From: Cellvibrio japonicus Ueda107
GTDB taxonomy: Bacteria > Pseudomonadota > Gammaproteobacteria > Pseudomonadales > Cellvibrionaceae
Assembly: GCF_000019225.1 (NCBI RefSeq)
Contig: NC_010995.1
Coordinates: 1,062,501 to 1,126,500, forward strand
Direction: 5' to 3'
Length of the DNA: 64,000 nucleotides
Shown here: one piece after another, positions 28,123-36,294 of the stretch
How the letters are laid out: each line of letters starts with the position of its first letter
Numbering within the stretch: the stretch's first letter is position 1
Notes under the pieces: model-generated
What the model was told of the DNA's origin: nothing
The model's input: only the letters and a program-made list of their open reading frames with translations
The model's database searches: none
Translations under genes and position numbers: made by a program

Positions 28123-28128
28123 GCGCGC

Positions 28129-28497
<369 letters not shown>

Positions 28498-28506
28498 TAA
28501 TAACGC

Positions 28507-28543
28507 AAAACCCGGATCAGGCTGACCTGATCCGGGTTTTTTG
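28507..28543. terminator. Rho-independent terminator after rnpB
   Basis: AAAACCCGGATCAG-GCTGAC-CTGATCCGGGTTTT: 14-base-pair stem and a T tract, ten bases after the RNase P RNA. It can also serve the convergent gene that ends at 28561. Confidence 0.93.
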
Positions 28544-28560
28544 TTGCTGGATATCGAGTT

Positions 28561-29394
28561 TTAGCGTTGTGCTAACCAGGGTTGTACATCGCGTAGCGGA
28601 TTCTGGCTGCCATCTTGTTCAAGAATAATTGCCTCGCGCAATAAGTGGTTTTGGGCAAGGTAGGCGCCTATGCTGCCAAATGTGGCCGTGAGTACCTTGC
28701 CTTTGTGGTCGCGTGTGGTGACATCCTTCATCAAGGCACTACCGAGCGCCAATTTCACACCACTGATATGGATTCGCTGGGCCTTGAAATGCGCCTGGGT
28801 ATTGGCTTTTAACTGGGCGTAATCGGTTGTGTCATAGATGGCCGCGTTAATGACATCCAGGGTGTGCTCGGTGCAGTTTTGGTATTCCTCGTTGAATGGA
28901 TTGGCGATCACTGAATAGGCGGGTCGGTGTACCTGCTGGTGCACACCGTTTGCATAGGCATTGATCAACCGCTGCTGGAGTCCGGGGGAGGGAATAATAA
29001 TCCCCGCGCGCAAGGCGTAGGCACTCCAGAAAAAATCGACCGGATAATCGGTAACCAGTTCACTGCGGTCGATTTGTTGTTCCTGTTGATAGAGGTTGTG
29101 AATGGCATAGCCTTTTACGACGTCACCCGATGACAGGGTGATGGATGAATAAATCGCAACGGCAGTGTGGGTAAACTCTATACCCTCGGGCAACTCCTCC
29201 GCAGGGCGTCCCATGCGACCAATAATAAACGCACGCGCTCCCTTAGCGGCTGCATATTTCTCTACGGATTTGGCAAACAGGGTAATCTCCTCGGTAGCAA
29301 ATTGCGGTGATGTTTTGGCAGTGCTGCCGGCGACAGAGGGATTGCTCAGTAAGCACAACAAACCGATGAGTGGTAACAGGTTTTTCATGGTCAT
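28561..29394 (-). CDS. Exported DUF2145-family protein
   Basis: A 277-residue periplasmic protein with a signal peptide (LLPLIGLLCLLSNPSVAG). It shows the DUF2145 pattern: FIIGRMGRPAEELPEGIEFTHTAVAIY, YAIHNLYQ, VTDYPVDFFW, GIIIPSPGLQQRL and NPFNEEYQNCTEHTLDVINAAIYDT. The conserved His (FTHTA), Cys (QNCTEH) and neighbouring acidic residues recall a papain-like or NlpC-like hydrolase arrangement, but this is a reading of the pattern, not a known activity. A small exported protein is encoded just upstream on the same strand, 76 bases away. Confidence 0.8.
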   Translation of the reverse strand: MTMKNLLPLIGLLCLLSNPSVAGSTAKTSPQFATEEITLFAKSVEKYAAAKGARAFIIGRMGRPAEELPEGIEFTHTAVAIYSSITLSSGDVVKGYAIHNLYQQEQQIDRSELVTDYPVDFFWSAYALRAGIIIPSPGLQQRLINAYANGVHQQVHRPAYSVIANPFNEEYQNCTEHTLDVINAAIYDTTDYAQLKANTQAHFKAQRIHISGVKLALGSALMKDVTTRDHKGKVLTATFGSIGAYLAQNHLLREAIILEQDGSQNPLRDVQPWLAQR

Positions 29395-29470
29395 TTCCTC
29401 AAAGTGATATCCGTTTTGTATTGCGGGGCAGGGGCGCTATCTCCTAGCGCCCGTAGAGTTAAAGAGGTGT

Positions 29471-29812
29471 TTAACGCAATTGTTCGTCAGCCGTGCGTGT
29501 ACCCATAACCTCTGCAGGGGATGGTGCGGCAGTTAAGGCGGTCTCGCTGACTTCCAGTGGTGGTGCATCAGTGGCGATATCCAGCAGGGCTTTACCGGCC
29601 TTTCCGCTTAACTCACCGACTTCACCGGCGATCACCAGGGGAACAGCGACTACGCCACTGGCCAGTTGGCCGGAGGCAATGGCCCCGTGTTTAACCGCCT
29701 GGCCAGAATGTTTGAGTGCAGTGCTTGCATTGCCGACGCTATCAGCGGCCAGGGCCGAGTGACCAATGCTCATGAACAGGCCCAGGGTAAATACGGTGTG
29801 CAGGTTTTTCAT
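29471..29812 (-). CDS. Small exported protein, 113 residues
   Basis: A short secreted protein: signal peptide MKNLHTVFTLGLFMSIGHSALA, then a small-residue-rich helical segment (SGQAVKHGAIASGQLASGVVAVPLVIAGEVGELSGKAG) that could be amphipathic or membrane-associated, and a short polar tail. The start at 29812 has AAAGGA seven bases before it; a longer frame to 30013 runs through the promoter region and lacks such a site. No family was recognised. It lies upstream of the DUF2145 gene, with which it may form an operon, and is divergent from the HTH regulator. Confidence 0.7.
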   Translation of the reverse strand: MKNLHTVFTLGLFMSIGHSALAADSVGNASTALKHSGQAVKHGAIASGQLASGVVAVPLVIAGEVGELSGKAGKALLDIATDAPPLEVSETALTAAPSPAEVMGTRTADEQLR

Positions 29813-29974
29813 AAAAAATTCCTTTGGTGGATGAGAGAAAAACCGCGCGGTGGCTGTTTCAATATCGCTGTGCCGCCGTGCGATAGAGGCACTATGGCGC
29901 TGTGTTCGGGGGGGTGTAAATTTTCCTGGTTGAGGTAGACTGGCGCGAAACCGCCGGTATAGGAATCCAATACC

Positions 29975-30706
29975 TTGAGCCAGATCAGTACCCTCTGCGA
30001 TACCCTCAAGCAACTGCTCAAATCACGCAAACTTACCTATAAAGACCTGGCTACCGGCTTATCGCTCAGTGAGGCGAATATCAAACGCATCTTTTCCAGC
30101 CAGAGTTTCACCCTGGAGCGCTTGGAGCAGATCTGCCATGTGTTGGAGATCAGCCTTTCGGATTTATTTATGCTGAATGCCCAGCGCGAACACCGCATTT
30201 CGCAATTGACGGAAGAGCAGGAAGAGGAGTTGATCCGCGATCCCAAATTGCTGCTGGTAGCAGTTCGGGTGCGCGATGGCTGGACCTTTCAGGAAATCAT
30301 TGACCAATACCAGGTGAGCGAACATGAATGTATTCGCCTGATGGCACGCCTGGATAAGTTGAAGATGTTGCAACTACTGCCCGGTAACAAATACAAATTG
30401 CTGATTGCCCAGGATTTTCGCTGGATTCCCGGCGGCCCCCTGGAGCGGTTTATCAACCGGGAGGTGATCGCTGAATTTATGGGGGGTAACTTTAACCAGG
30501 AACAGGCCTTTCGCTTTTACCTGCGCGGCAGTTATTCCGATGCCTCTATTGCTATCCTCAAGCATCGCCTTAACCAATTCACCCAGGAGGCTGCCCAGCT
30601 CAACCAGCAGGATGCCAGGTTGCCCCTGGATAAACGCCACTCCCTGGGATTATTACTCGCCATGCGGCCCTGGGAACTGCGCCTGTTTGCATCCATGCGG
30701 CGCTAA
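29975..30706 (+). CDS. XRE-type HTH transcriptional regulator with long C-terminal region (TTG start)
   Basis: A 243-residue regulator. Residues 5-65 are a Cro/CI helix-turn-helix (LLKSRKLTYKDLATGLSLSEANIKRIFSSQSFTLERLEQICHVLEIS). The rest, residues 80-243, seems a helical domain with a possible winged segment near 95-135 and no known ligand-binding fold. The frame begins with TTG, with AGGA about ten bases upstream. It is divergent from the small exported protein and DUF2145 genes, with about 160 bases between, which is a common arrangement for a regulator and its target; that link is inference. Confidence 0.8.
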   Translation: MSQISTLCDTLKQLLKSRKLTYKDLATGLSLSEANIKRIFSSQSFTLERLEQICHVLEISLSDLFMLNAQREHRISQLTEEQEEELIRDPKLLLVAVRVRDGWTFQEIIDQYQVSEHECIRLMARLDKLKMLQLLPGNKYKLLIAQDFRWIPGGPLERFINREVIAEFMGGNFNQEQAFRFYLRGSYSDASIAILKHRLNQFTQEAAQLNQQDARLPLDKRHSLGLLLAMRPWELRLFASMRR

Positions 30707-30839
30707 TAGTGAGAACCGGTTAACCCGTTTGGGGTGTTGATTCATTCATCCCGTATACAGTCCTGCTTGATGAAGATGGCCGCCAGATGGGGATGGACTA
30801 TGGCTCAGGTATACTGGCACCGCTAATCTCCCGGAGGCG

Positions 30840-31259
30840 ATGATGAGTGATACCAATCCCCTGTTAGCGCGGGTACACCATGTGGCAATCATTGCCAGCG
30901 ATTATGGGCGCTCGCGCGATTTTTACACCCGGGTTCTGGGGTTGACGGTACTGGCTGAACACTATCGCGAGGCGCGCCAATCCTACAAGCTTGACCTGGC
31001 CCTGGCCGATGGTACCCAAGTGGAGTTGTTTTCTTTCCCCTGCCCACCGCCGCGCCCTTCGCGCCCGGAGGCTTGCGGGCTGCGTCACCTGGCTTTTGCG
31101 GTAGGCGATATGGATGTGGTAGTGGAGCGACTCCTGGGTGAAGGGGTGGCGGTAGAGCCGGTAAGGCTTGATGAGTACACCGGCCAGCGCTACACCTTTT
31201 TCCAGGACCCTGATGGCCTGCCGCTGGAGTTGTACGAAGCCCCCCGTGAGGGCGTTTAG
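30840..31259 (+). CDS. VOC-family protein, YaeR/SMU1112c type (glyoxalase-like)
   Basis: A 139-residue vicinal-oxygen-chelate protein with two beta-alpha-beta-beta-beta units. Metal ligands are in the usual places: His in VHHVAIIASDY, Glu in TQVELFSFP, His in GLRHLAFAVGD, and Glu in LPLELYEA. The HHVAII-DY-S--FY--VLGL start and the PRPSRPEACGLRHLAF segment are typical of the YaeR group. The actual substrate is unknown. Two consecutive ATG codons (30840, 30843) could serve as start; CCGGAGGCG is the ribosome-binding site. Confidence 0.88.
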   Translation: MMSDTNPLLARVHHVAIIASDYGRSRDFYTRVLGLTVLAEHYREARQSYKLDLALADGTQVELFSFPCPPPRPSRPEACGLRHLAFAVGDMDVVVERLLGEGVAVEPVRLDEYTGQRYTFFQDPDGLPLELYEAPREGV

Positions 31260-31299
31260 GTATACGTTATTTCTGGTGCAAACGATTAAGGAGCCATGC

Positions 31300-32226
31300 G
31301 TGTTCAAACGACTGATCCTGTGTCTTGGTTGCTGTCTGCTGGTAGGCGTGGTCCAGGCTCGCGACCTGGTGATAGCTTTTGAAAATACCCTGCAGGCATC
31401 CACCAGCCTGGATGGCGTTGCCCGCTCGCAAATGCTGGTGCGCAACCTGGCCAATGCCGGTGCACCCCAGGCGATGTTTTTGGTTAAAACCTATGGCCTG
31501 GACGACAAGGGGCGCAAGCGCCTGGCGCTCTACAGCGATAAGGGGCATCTATTGGTAAATGCCGGCCATGGCCATAGCCTGGTTACCAAAAGTGATCTTT
31601 ACGCCTATGAAATTGGCATCCTCAAAGCCAACCGCCAGTTGAAACGATACCCCGGCTATCACAAGCATGTGCATTTTTCCTATTTGCATGAGCGGGGAGA
31701 CAAGGTACTCCAGGCTGGACTCGCTGAATTTTTGCGCGATCGGGGATATCAACCCGCCTTTACCAATCCCAATCCCCTGCGTGGAACGGATGCCTACCTC
31801 AATCAGTTGTACCAGCAAAAGGTTCGCAATAACCGTCGCGTTGATATGGACGCGTTGGAAAACCTCTACGTAGACCTGGTCGAAAAAATGATGGTTGCGC
31901 AGGATACGCCGGTATTTTTAATGCTGGGCTATAGGCCGCCGCAAGTGCTGGTCCTGCAGGAGACGGATTTGAGTGCTTATTTCATCGTGCCGGTTATTGA
32001 GCGCCTGCAGGCCCGAGGCTATCGCCTGATTGCCGCAGAGCGCGCATTTTCTGACCCTGTTGCCAATCCGCTGATGACTGGCGGCTTTGGCAGTAACACC
32101 TACTGGCCGGTTATCACCGGAATGCCGGATGAGCGCACTGCCTATCCGCGCGTACTGGGTGCGCGCAAAGCCTGGCTGGATTCGTTAATCCAGCAATACA
32201 TCCCTGAATTATTGCAACAACCTTGA
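31300..32226 (+). CDS. Exported, degenerate NodB-type polysaccharide deacetylase-like protein
   Basis: A 308-residue protein starting at GTG 31300, chosen because AAGGAG lies six bases before it and a signal peptide follows (FKRLILCLGCCLLVGVVQA). The fold pattern of carbohydrate esterase family 4 is visible, but key motifs are altered. The TFDDG motif is replaced by IAFENTL. The metal-binding H-x-x-x-H block reads NAGHGHSL. The FRFPYLHEGD motif reads HFSYLHERGD, so its Arg is missing. A C-terminal GYRLIAAERAFSDP block resembles the end of these enzymes. It is therefore probably not an active zinc deacetylase. It is followed after 20 bases by the next exported protein. Confidence 0.6.
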   Translation: MFKRLILCLGCCLLVGVVQARDLVIAFENTLQASTSLDGVARSQMLVRNLANAGAPQAMFLVKTYGLDDKGRKRLALYSDKGHLLVNAGHGHSLVTKSDLYAYEIGILKANRQLKRYPGYHKHVHFSYLHERGDKVLQAGLAEFLRDRGYQPAFTNPNPLRGTDAYLNQLYQQKVRNNRRVDMDALENLYVDLVEKMMVAQDTPVFLMLGYRPPQVLVLQETDLSAYFIVPVIERLQARGYRLIAAERAFSDPVANPLMTGGFGSNTYWPVITGMPDERTAYPRVLGARKAWLDSLIQQYIPELLQQP

Positions 32227-32246
32227 CGTTCTTGAGATACACATTT

Positions 32247-33758
32247 ATGAGAGCCATGATCTCTGCATTGAGTTTAATTAGCCTGCTGGGGGTGAATGTA
32301 GCCCTTGCCCAGGAAAAATCGAGCATTTTTAAAAGCGGTTTTGATGGCAAGCCCGAAACCGATAAGTGGGTCATTATGTACGGTGCCGGTTTTGCCAAAG
32401 AAGCTGCGCGTACTGGTGAGGGCTCGCTTAAAGTGCTTGAAGGCGAAGCCTCGGTGCGCACGCGCCAGGCATTGAGTGAGCAGGGTACCCTGGAGCTGTG
32501 GGTTAAATCGGAAAGTGCAGCGACCGAGTACACCATTAGTATCCTGGTCTCGCCCGTGCAAAACAGTGACAGTGCCTGGGTGCAAGTTGGACAAATCAAA
32601 GGCTCACAGGAAACCGGTGAGTATTATGCCAAGCGTATTTCCATCGACGATCCGGGTAAGAAGTTTTTGCGCCTGGATATCAAGACTGCCAATGGCCATA
32701 TTTGGATTGATGACCTGCGCGTGGAAAAAATCCTGCTGGATACAGCATTACAAAAAAACCAGCAAAAGGTTATCAGTGAAGTCCTGGATAAATTGCGTGC
32801 GGACAAAGACTACCAGGTTCAGGCGGAGGCATTGCGCACCCTTGGGAAAAACTATGCGGCGCAAATTGATATCCAGCGCCAATACCTCGAATATGCCAAT
32901 GGTATCTATTCCAGTGTAACCCTGGTGCTGGCGACATCCGAGCGCAGCAAAATGGCCAACCCGCTGGCCTACCAAACCTTCAAAACGGTGGTTGATGATG
33001 TCCGCACCGTTTCTTCTCCCATACAAAAAGCGCGTACCGATTCACTGTTGAAACCCTTGGGGGATATAGCGACCACATCGCTAAACATCATGACCAATGG
33101 CACCTATGCCGCCTTTGCAGAACCCTTTAAGACCATCGTGGCGACTGTCTTTGATCGCAGCTCCTATGAGAATGCAGGATTGAGCCGCAAGGAGCGTAAA
33201 TTTGCCGAGAAAAATGGCTTGCCAACCTTTGCCAAAACAGAAAGCTTTTTAAGCGAGATAGAAAAGGAGTTGAATACCGTTACGGCCCTGGATAAAGACC
33301 TGCTGGATATCCAGCGCGAACTGGATAAGTATCGCAAGGATCTCGATAAGCATCTGAAGGAGTCGCTGATTGCCGGAGGAATGGGGCGCGGGCAGGAAAA
33401 CTATAACCGTGTATTGAGCAAGGATGAGGCGACGCGCAATGCGGCCCTGGAAGAAATTAACAATTACTTCATGTTGCAGGCAGAGAGTTACCAAAACCAC
33501 TCCAGCTCCAATACCCAATTCCTGCAGTTTATGATGAAGGCGACCAGTACCATGGAGGAATCCCAGGTATTCAAGGAGCGTTTTAACCAGATCGCTTCTT
33601 CGGTGATCACTTTCTACGATAAGTTTGATCGCTCTATTGCGGCGGATCAAAACCCCTTTACCGATGACAAGGACCGCAAAGTATGGGAGGCGCGCGCTGT
33701 TAAGGTGCGTGCCTACATTAAAGAGTCCAAAGAGGCTTTTACCAAAGCCTATATGTAA
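32247..33758 (+). CDS. Large exported protein with N-terminal beta-sandwich and helical C-terminus, unknown function
   Basis: A 503-residue protein with a signal peptide (MISALSLISLLGVNVALAQ). Residues about 25-165 have the pattern of a carbohydrate-binding or concanavalin-like sandwich (GFDGKPETDKWV, GSLKVLEGEASVRTRQ, GTLELWVKSES, IWIDDLRVEKI). Residues 170-503 are almost wholly helical, with coiled-coil-prone stretches near 325-375 (EIEKELNTVTALDKDLLDIQRELDKYRKDLDKHLKE). ATG 32247 is chosen over an upstream TTG overlapping the previous gene. The pair with the deacetylase-like gene suggests a shared envelope or polysaccharide role. No family was recognised. Confidence 0.7.
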   Translation: MRAMISALSLISLLGVNVALAQEKSSIFKSGFDGKPETDKWVIMYGAGFAKEAARTGEGSLKVLEGEASVRTRQALSEQGTLELWVKSESAATEYTISILVSPVQNSDSAWVQVGQIKGSQETGEYYAKRISIDDPGKKFLRLDIKTANGHIWIDDLRVEKILLDTALQKNQQKVISEVLDKLRADKDYQVQAEALRTLGKNYAAQIDIQRQYLEYANGIYSSVTLVLATSERSKMANPLAYQTFKTVVDDVRTVSSPIQKARTDSLLKPLGDIATTSLNIMTNGTYAAFAEPFKTIVATVFDRSSYENAGLSRKERKFAEKNGLPTFAKTESFLSEIEKELNTVTALDKDLLDIQRELDKYRKDLDKHLKESLIAGGMGRGQENYNRVLSKDEATRNAALEEINNYFMLQAESYQNHSSSNTQFLQFMMKATSTMEESQVFKERFNQIASSVITFYDKFDRSIAADQNPFTDDKDRKVWEARAVKVRAYIKESKEAFTKAYM

Positions 33759-33959
33759 TTTCTCTCCGCTGATTGATCCCCGGTTGTTTTTGCCTGTGCC
33801 GGCCGCGTTGTTGAGGGCTGGCGCCAGGCATCTCCCCCCCTCCTTTTTTTGCAGCAACACCCATTGCTATCAGGTTCATGTCTTGCCAGGATTCTGCTGG
33901 TGCATTATTTGCACAGTTTCATGAAGGCGTTTGTGCCTTGATTCCATGGAGGTATTGTC

Positions 33960-34937
33960 ATGCAGCGAAATCTGGCGCTGGATTGGTTAAAGTTGGTCTT
34001 GGCCTTGATGGTGGTGGGATTGCACAGTGTGTTTTTGCGCGAAACCAGTCCCCAGGTCAGTTATTGGCTGAGCAATAGTGTCTTTCGCATGGCGGTTCCC
34101 ATTTTTTTAGTGATTAACGGTTATTATTTTTTTTCGGTAGTGCATCAATCACCCCAGGCCTGGTTTAAGCGTGTGCTATTGCTCTACGTATTCTGGATGC
34201 TGGTGTACAGCTATTTTTGGTTGGGGGATTGGCAATGGTCGGTTGTTGGCCTGGCTAAACAGGTAAAGGACGTTGTACTGGGGTACGATCACCTCTGGTA
34301 CTTGCCGGCAATGCTGGGCGCTGCCGCCATCCTCTATGGGGTGCGCGGCTGGTCGACAGGCAAATTGTTATTCAGCGCCCTTGTGTTGTATACCCTTGGT
34401 TTGGTGTTGCAATACGCGGGTAATTATCACCTGGCCGGCGAGGGATTGCTGGACCGACTATTAAATACCTTTTGGGTATATCGCAATTTCCTGTTTTTCG
34501 GATTTCCGTTTTTTACCCTTGGCTATGTGTTGCGTAAATTACACTTACAGCATGAATGTGGTGAATCAGTCGCACTGTTTCAAATGCCCTTGGCTGCCCT
34601 GTCAATGCTGACATCGGTTGCCTGGCTGTGCCTGTTGGGTGAGGTGGTGGTGAACTGGTATGCCCTGCCTAAGGCGGAAGGGTTTGATATGCTGGCCAGT
34701 TTGTTATGGGTTTGTCCTTTGGTGTTTGTGCTGGTGTGTCGCTGCAATGTGCCAGGTGACAGCAGGCAGATCGCCAATTGTGCAACAGCTATTTATTTTA
34801 TCCACCCTTTGTGGATTGCTTTTTTTACCCAGTTTATTCCCTTGGGAAGCCTCATGACCCTGTGGGTGACGCTTGGCTCACTGGTATCTGCTTATGTGTT
34901 GATCCAGTTACAGCGTTACTGGCGCTTTATATTGTAG
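33960..34937 (+). CDS. Membrane acyltransferase, acyltransferase-3 (OafA/YrhL-like) family
   Basis: A 325-residue integral membrane protein with about ten helices. The N-terminus QRNLALDWLKLVLALMVVGLHSVFLR carries the acyltransferase-3 hallmark: Asp-x-Leu-Lys, then a conserved His at the end of helix 1. The next loop (RMAVPIFLVINGYYF) is also typical. These enzymes transfer acyl groups to sugars of polysaccharide, lipopolysaccharide or antibiotics. A strong GGAGGT lies five bases before the ATG. It is convergent with the ABC ATPase gene. Confidence 0.88.
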   Translation: MQRNLALDWLKLVLALMVVGLHSVFLRETSPQVSYWLSNSVFRMAVPIFLVINGYYFFSVVHQSPQAWFKRVLLLYVFWMLVYSYFWLGDWQWSVVGLAKQVKDVVLGYDHLWYLPAMLGAAAILYGVRGWSTGKLLFSALVLYTLGLVLQYAGNYHLAGEGLLDRLLNTFWVYRNFLFFGFPFFTLGYVLRKLHLQHECGESVALFQMPLAALSMLTSVAWLCLLGEVVVNWYALPKAEGFDMLASLLWVCPLVFVLVCRCNVPGDSRQIANCATAIYFIHPLWIAFFTQFIPLGSLMTLWVTLGSLVSAYVLIQLQRYWRFIL

Positions 34938-34956
34938 GTTTGTTATTGCCCCAACA

Positions 34957-34976
34957 GAAAAAGCCCCTTGCGGGGC
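34957..34976 (-). terminator. Rho-independent terminator of the ABC ATPase gene
   Basis: Read on the minus strand, GCCCCGCAAGGGGC followed by TTTTT forms a short GC-rich hairpin with a T tract about 30 bases after the stop codon. Confidence 0.8.
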
Positions 34977-35006
34977 AGCAGAGGAATTGGGTGTGGAAAA
35001 TCTTTT

Positions 35007-35864
35007 TCAGGCCACACTTTTTTGATGGTGTGGTTCAGCCTCCATTTTCTTTTCGGCGCGTTTTGTTGCAATGGGTTCAACTTTTTTTTGCTTTTCATAC
35101 AGGAAACGTAACACTGCCGAGCGATAGTGGTTGTATTGCGGATCATCTGCCAGTTCAAGGCGATTGCGTGGTCGCTCCAGCTTAACATCTAAAAGCTCAC
35201 CAACAGTTGCTGCCGGGCCATTGGTCATCATCACAATGCGATCGGAGAGCAATACGGCTTCGTCTACATCATGGGTGATCATGATGACGGTATTGCCCAG
35301 GGCATTCTGGATCTCCATCAATGAGTCCTGCAGATGCGCGCGAGTCAGTGCATCAAGGGCGCCAAAGGGTTCGTCCATTAACAGGACCTGCGGTTCCATG
35401 GCCAGGGCACGGGCGATTCCAACGCGCTGTTTCATACCGCCGGAAATTTCATCGGGGCGCTTGTGCATAGCGTGTGTCATATGCACCAGTTCGAGATTGT
35501 GTTCTATCCAGTCGCGCATTTCGACTTTGTTTTTTTTGCCTTTAAACACCCGCTTTACACCCAGCTCGACATTTTCGTAGGCCGTTAACCAGGGAAGTAG
35601 TGAGTGGTTTTGAAAAACAACGGCGCGCTCGGGGCCGGGAGAATTTACTTCTTTGCCATTCAGCAATACGCCGCCGGTAGTTGCTTTATATAAACCTGCA
35701 ACAATATTGAGTACGGTGGATTTGCCGCAGCCGGAATGGCCAATCAGTGAAACAAACTCTCCCTTGCTGATTTTCAAACTGACATTTTGCAGCGCGCAAA
35801 AAGGCCCTTTGGGAGTGGGGAATTCAATTCCTACCTGGCTGAGTTCGAGATGTGGCTGGCTCAT
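35007..35864 (-). CDS. nrtD: Nitrate/nitrite-type ABC transporter ATP-binding protein
   Basis: A 285-residue ABC ATPase of the NrtD/NasD group. It has Walker A GHSGCGKST, the Q-loop in VVFQNHSLLPWLTAYENV, the signature ISGGMKQRVGIARAL, Walker B VLLMDEPFGALDALTR and the switch His in MITHDVDEAVLLSDRI. The LLPWLTAYENVELGV segment and MMTNGPAATVGE fit nitrate/cyanate importers. The basic C-terminal tail (EKKMEAEPHHQKSVA) is extra. The permease and binding-protein genes that normally precede it are absent here: the next gene upstream is unrelated. The ATPase may serve permeases encoded elsewhere. Confidence 0.85.
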   Translation of the reverse strand: MSQPHLELSQVGIEFPTPKGPFCALQNVSLKISKGEFVSLIGHSGCGKSTVLNIVAGLYKATTGGVLLNGKEVNSPGPERAVVFQNHSLLPWLTAYENVELGVKRVFKGKKNKVEMRDWIEHNLELVHMTHAMHKRPDEISGGMKQRVGIARALAMEPQVLLMDEPFGALDALTRAHLQDSLMEIQNALGNTVIMITHDVDEAVLLSDRIVMMTNGPAATVGELLDVKLERPRNRLELADDPQYNHYRSAVLRFLYEKQKKVEPIATKRAEKKMEAEPHHQKSVA

Positions 35865-36294
35865 GGCATTTTCCTCTGGCGGTCACATAAATAGGGGAAG
35901 CGGTGTTTGGAAAGGTTTATTCAAACACTATGCCAATTACATCAATGCACTTTTGCTGCGCATGGATATACGGATTTCTTATGGCGCCTGATTGTTTTTT
36001 TAGATGTTTGCACGCTGCTGGTTCGTGAAAAAAGTGGCGTGCGCTTTTTTGAGGCCATAAAAGAGGAGGTGTACGTGCGTGATAGGGACAACTATCGGTG
36101 CGCGCTTGCTCTGTTATTGCACACTATGGTTTTTGCGCGATGTCGTGCACTGGCCAAGCGTGTATTTGCTGTTAGGGATGTTTACAAAAATTTTCATAAA
36201 TTTTAGTGGGTTAGATATCAGGAAGCCTTAGGCAATCCGTGCGTTTTAGCTCTATACTCTGCAAAGCATGTGACTTCACCCTACTGAGTTACCC
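35865..36294. other. Divergent intergenic region, about 430 bases
   Basis: No gene is supported. A 99-codon plus-strand frame (35907-36206) has no ribosome-binding site and no protein-like pattern. TATACT at 36253-36258 is a plausible -10 box for the transglutaminase-like lipoprotein gene, 37 bases before its ATG, with a weak -35 (TTAGGC) at 19 bases. Confidence 0.4.

Noticed and set aside
35907..36206. 99-codon plus-strand frame
   Set aside because: No ribosome-binding site and no protein-like pattern; it occupies the promoter region of the next gene.
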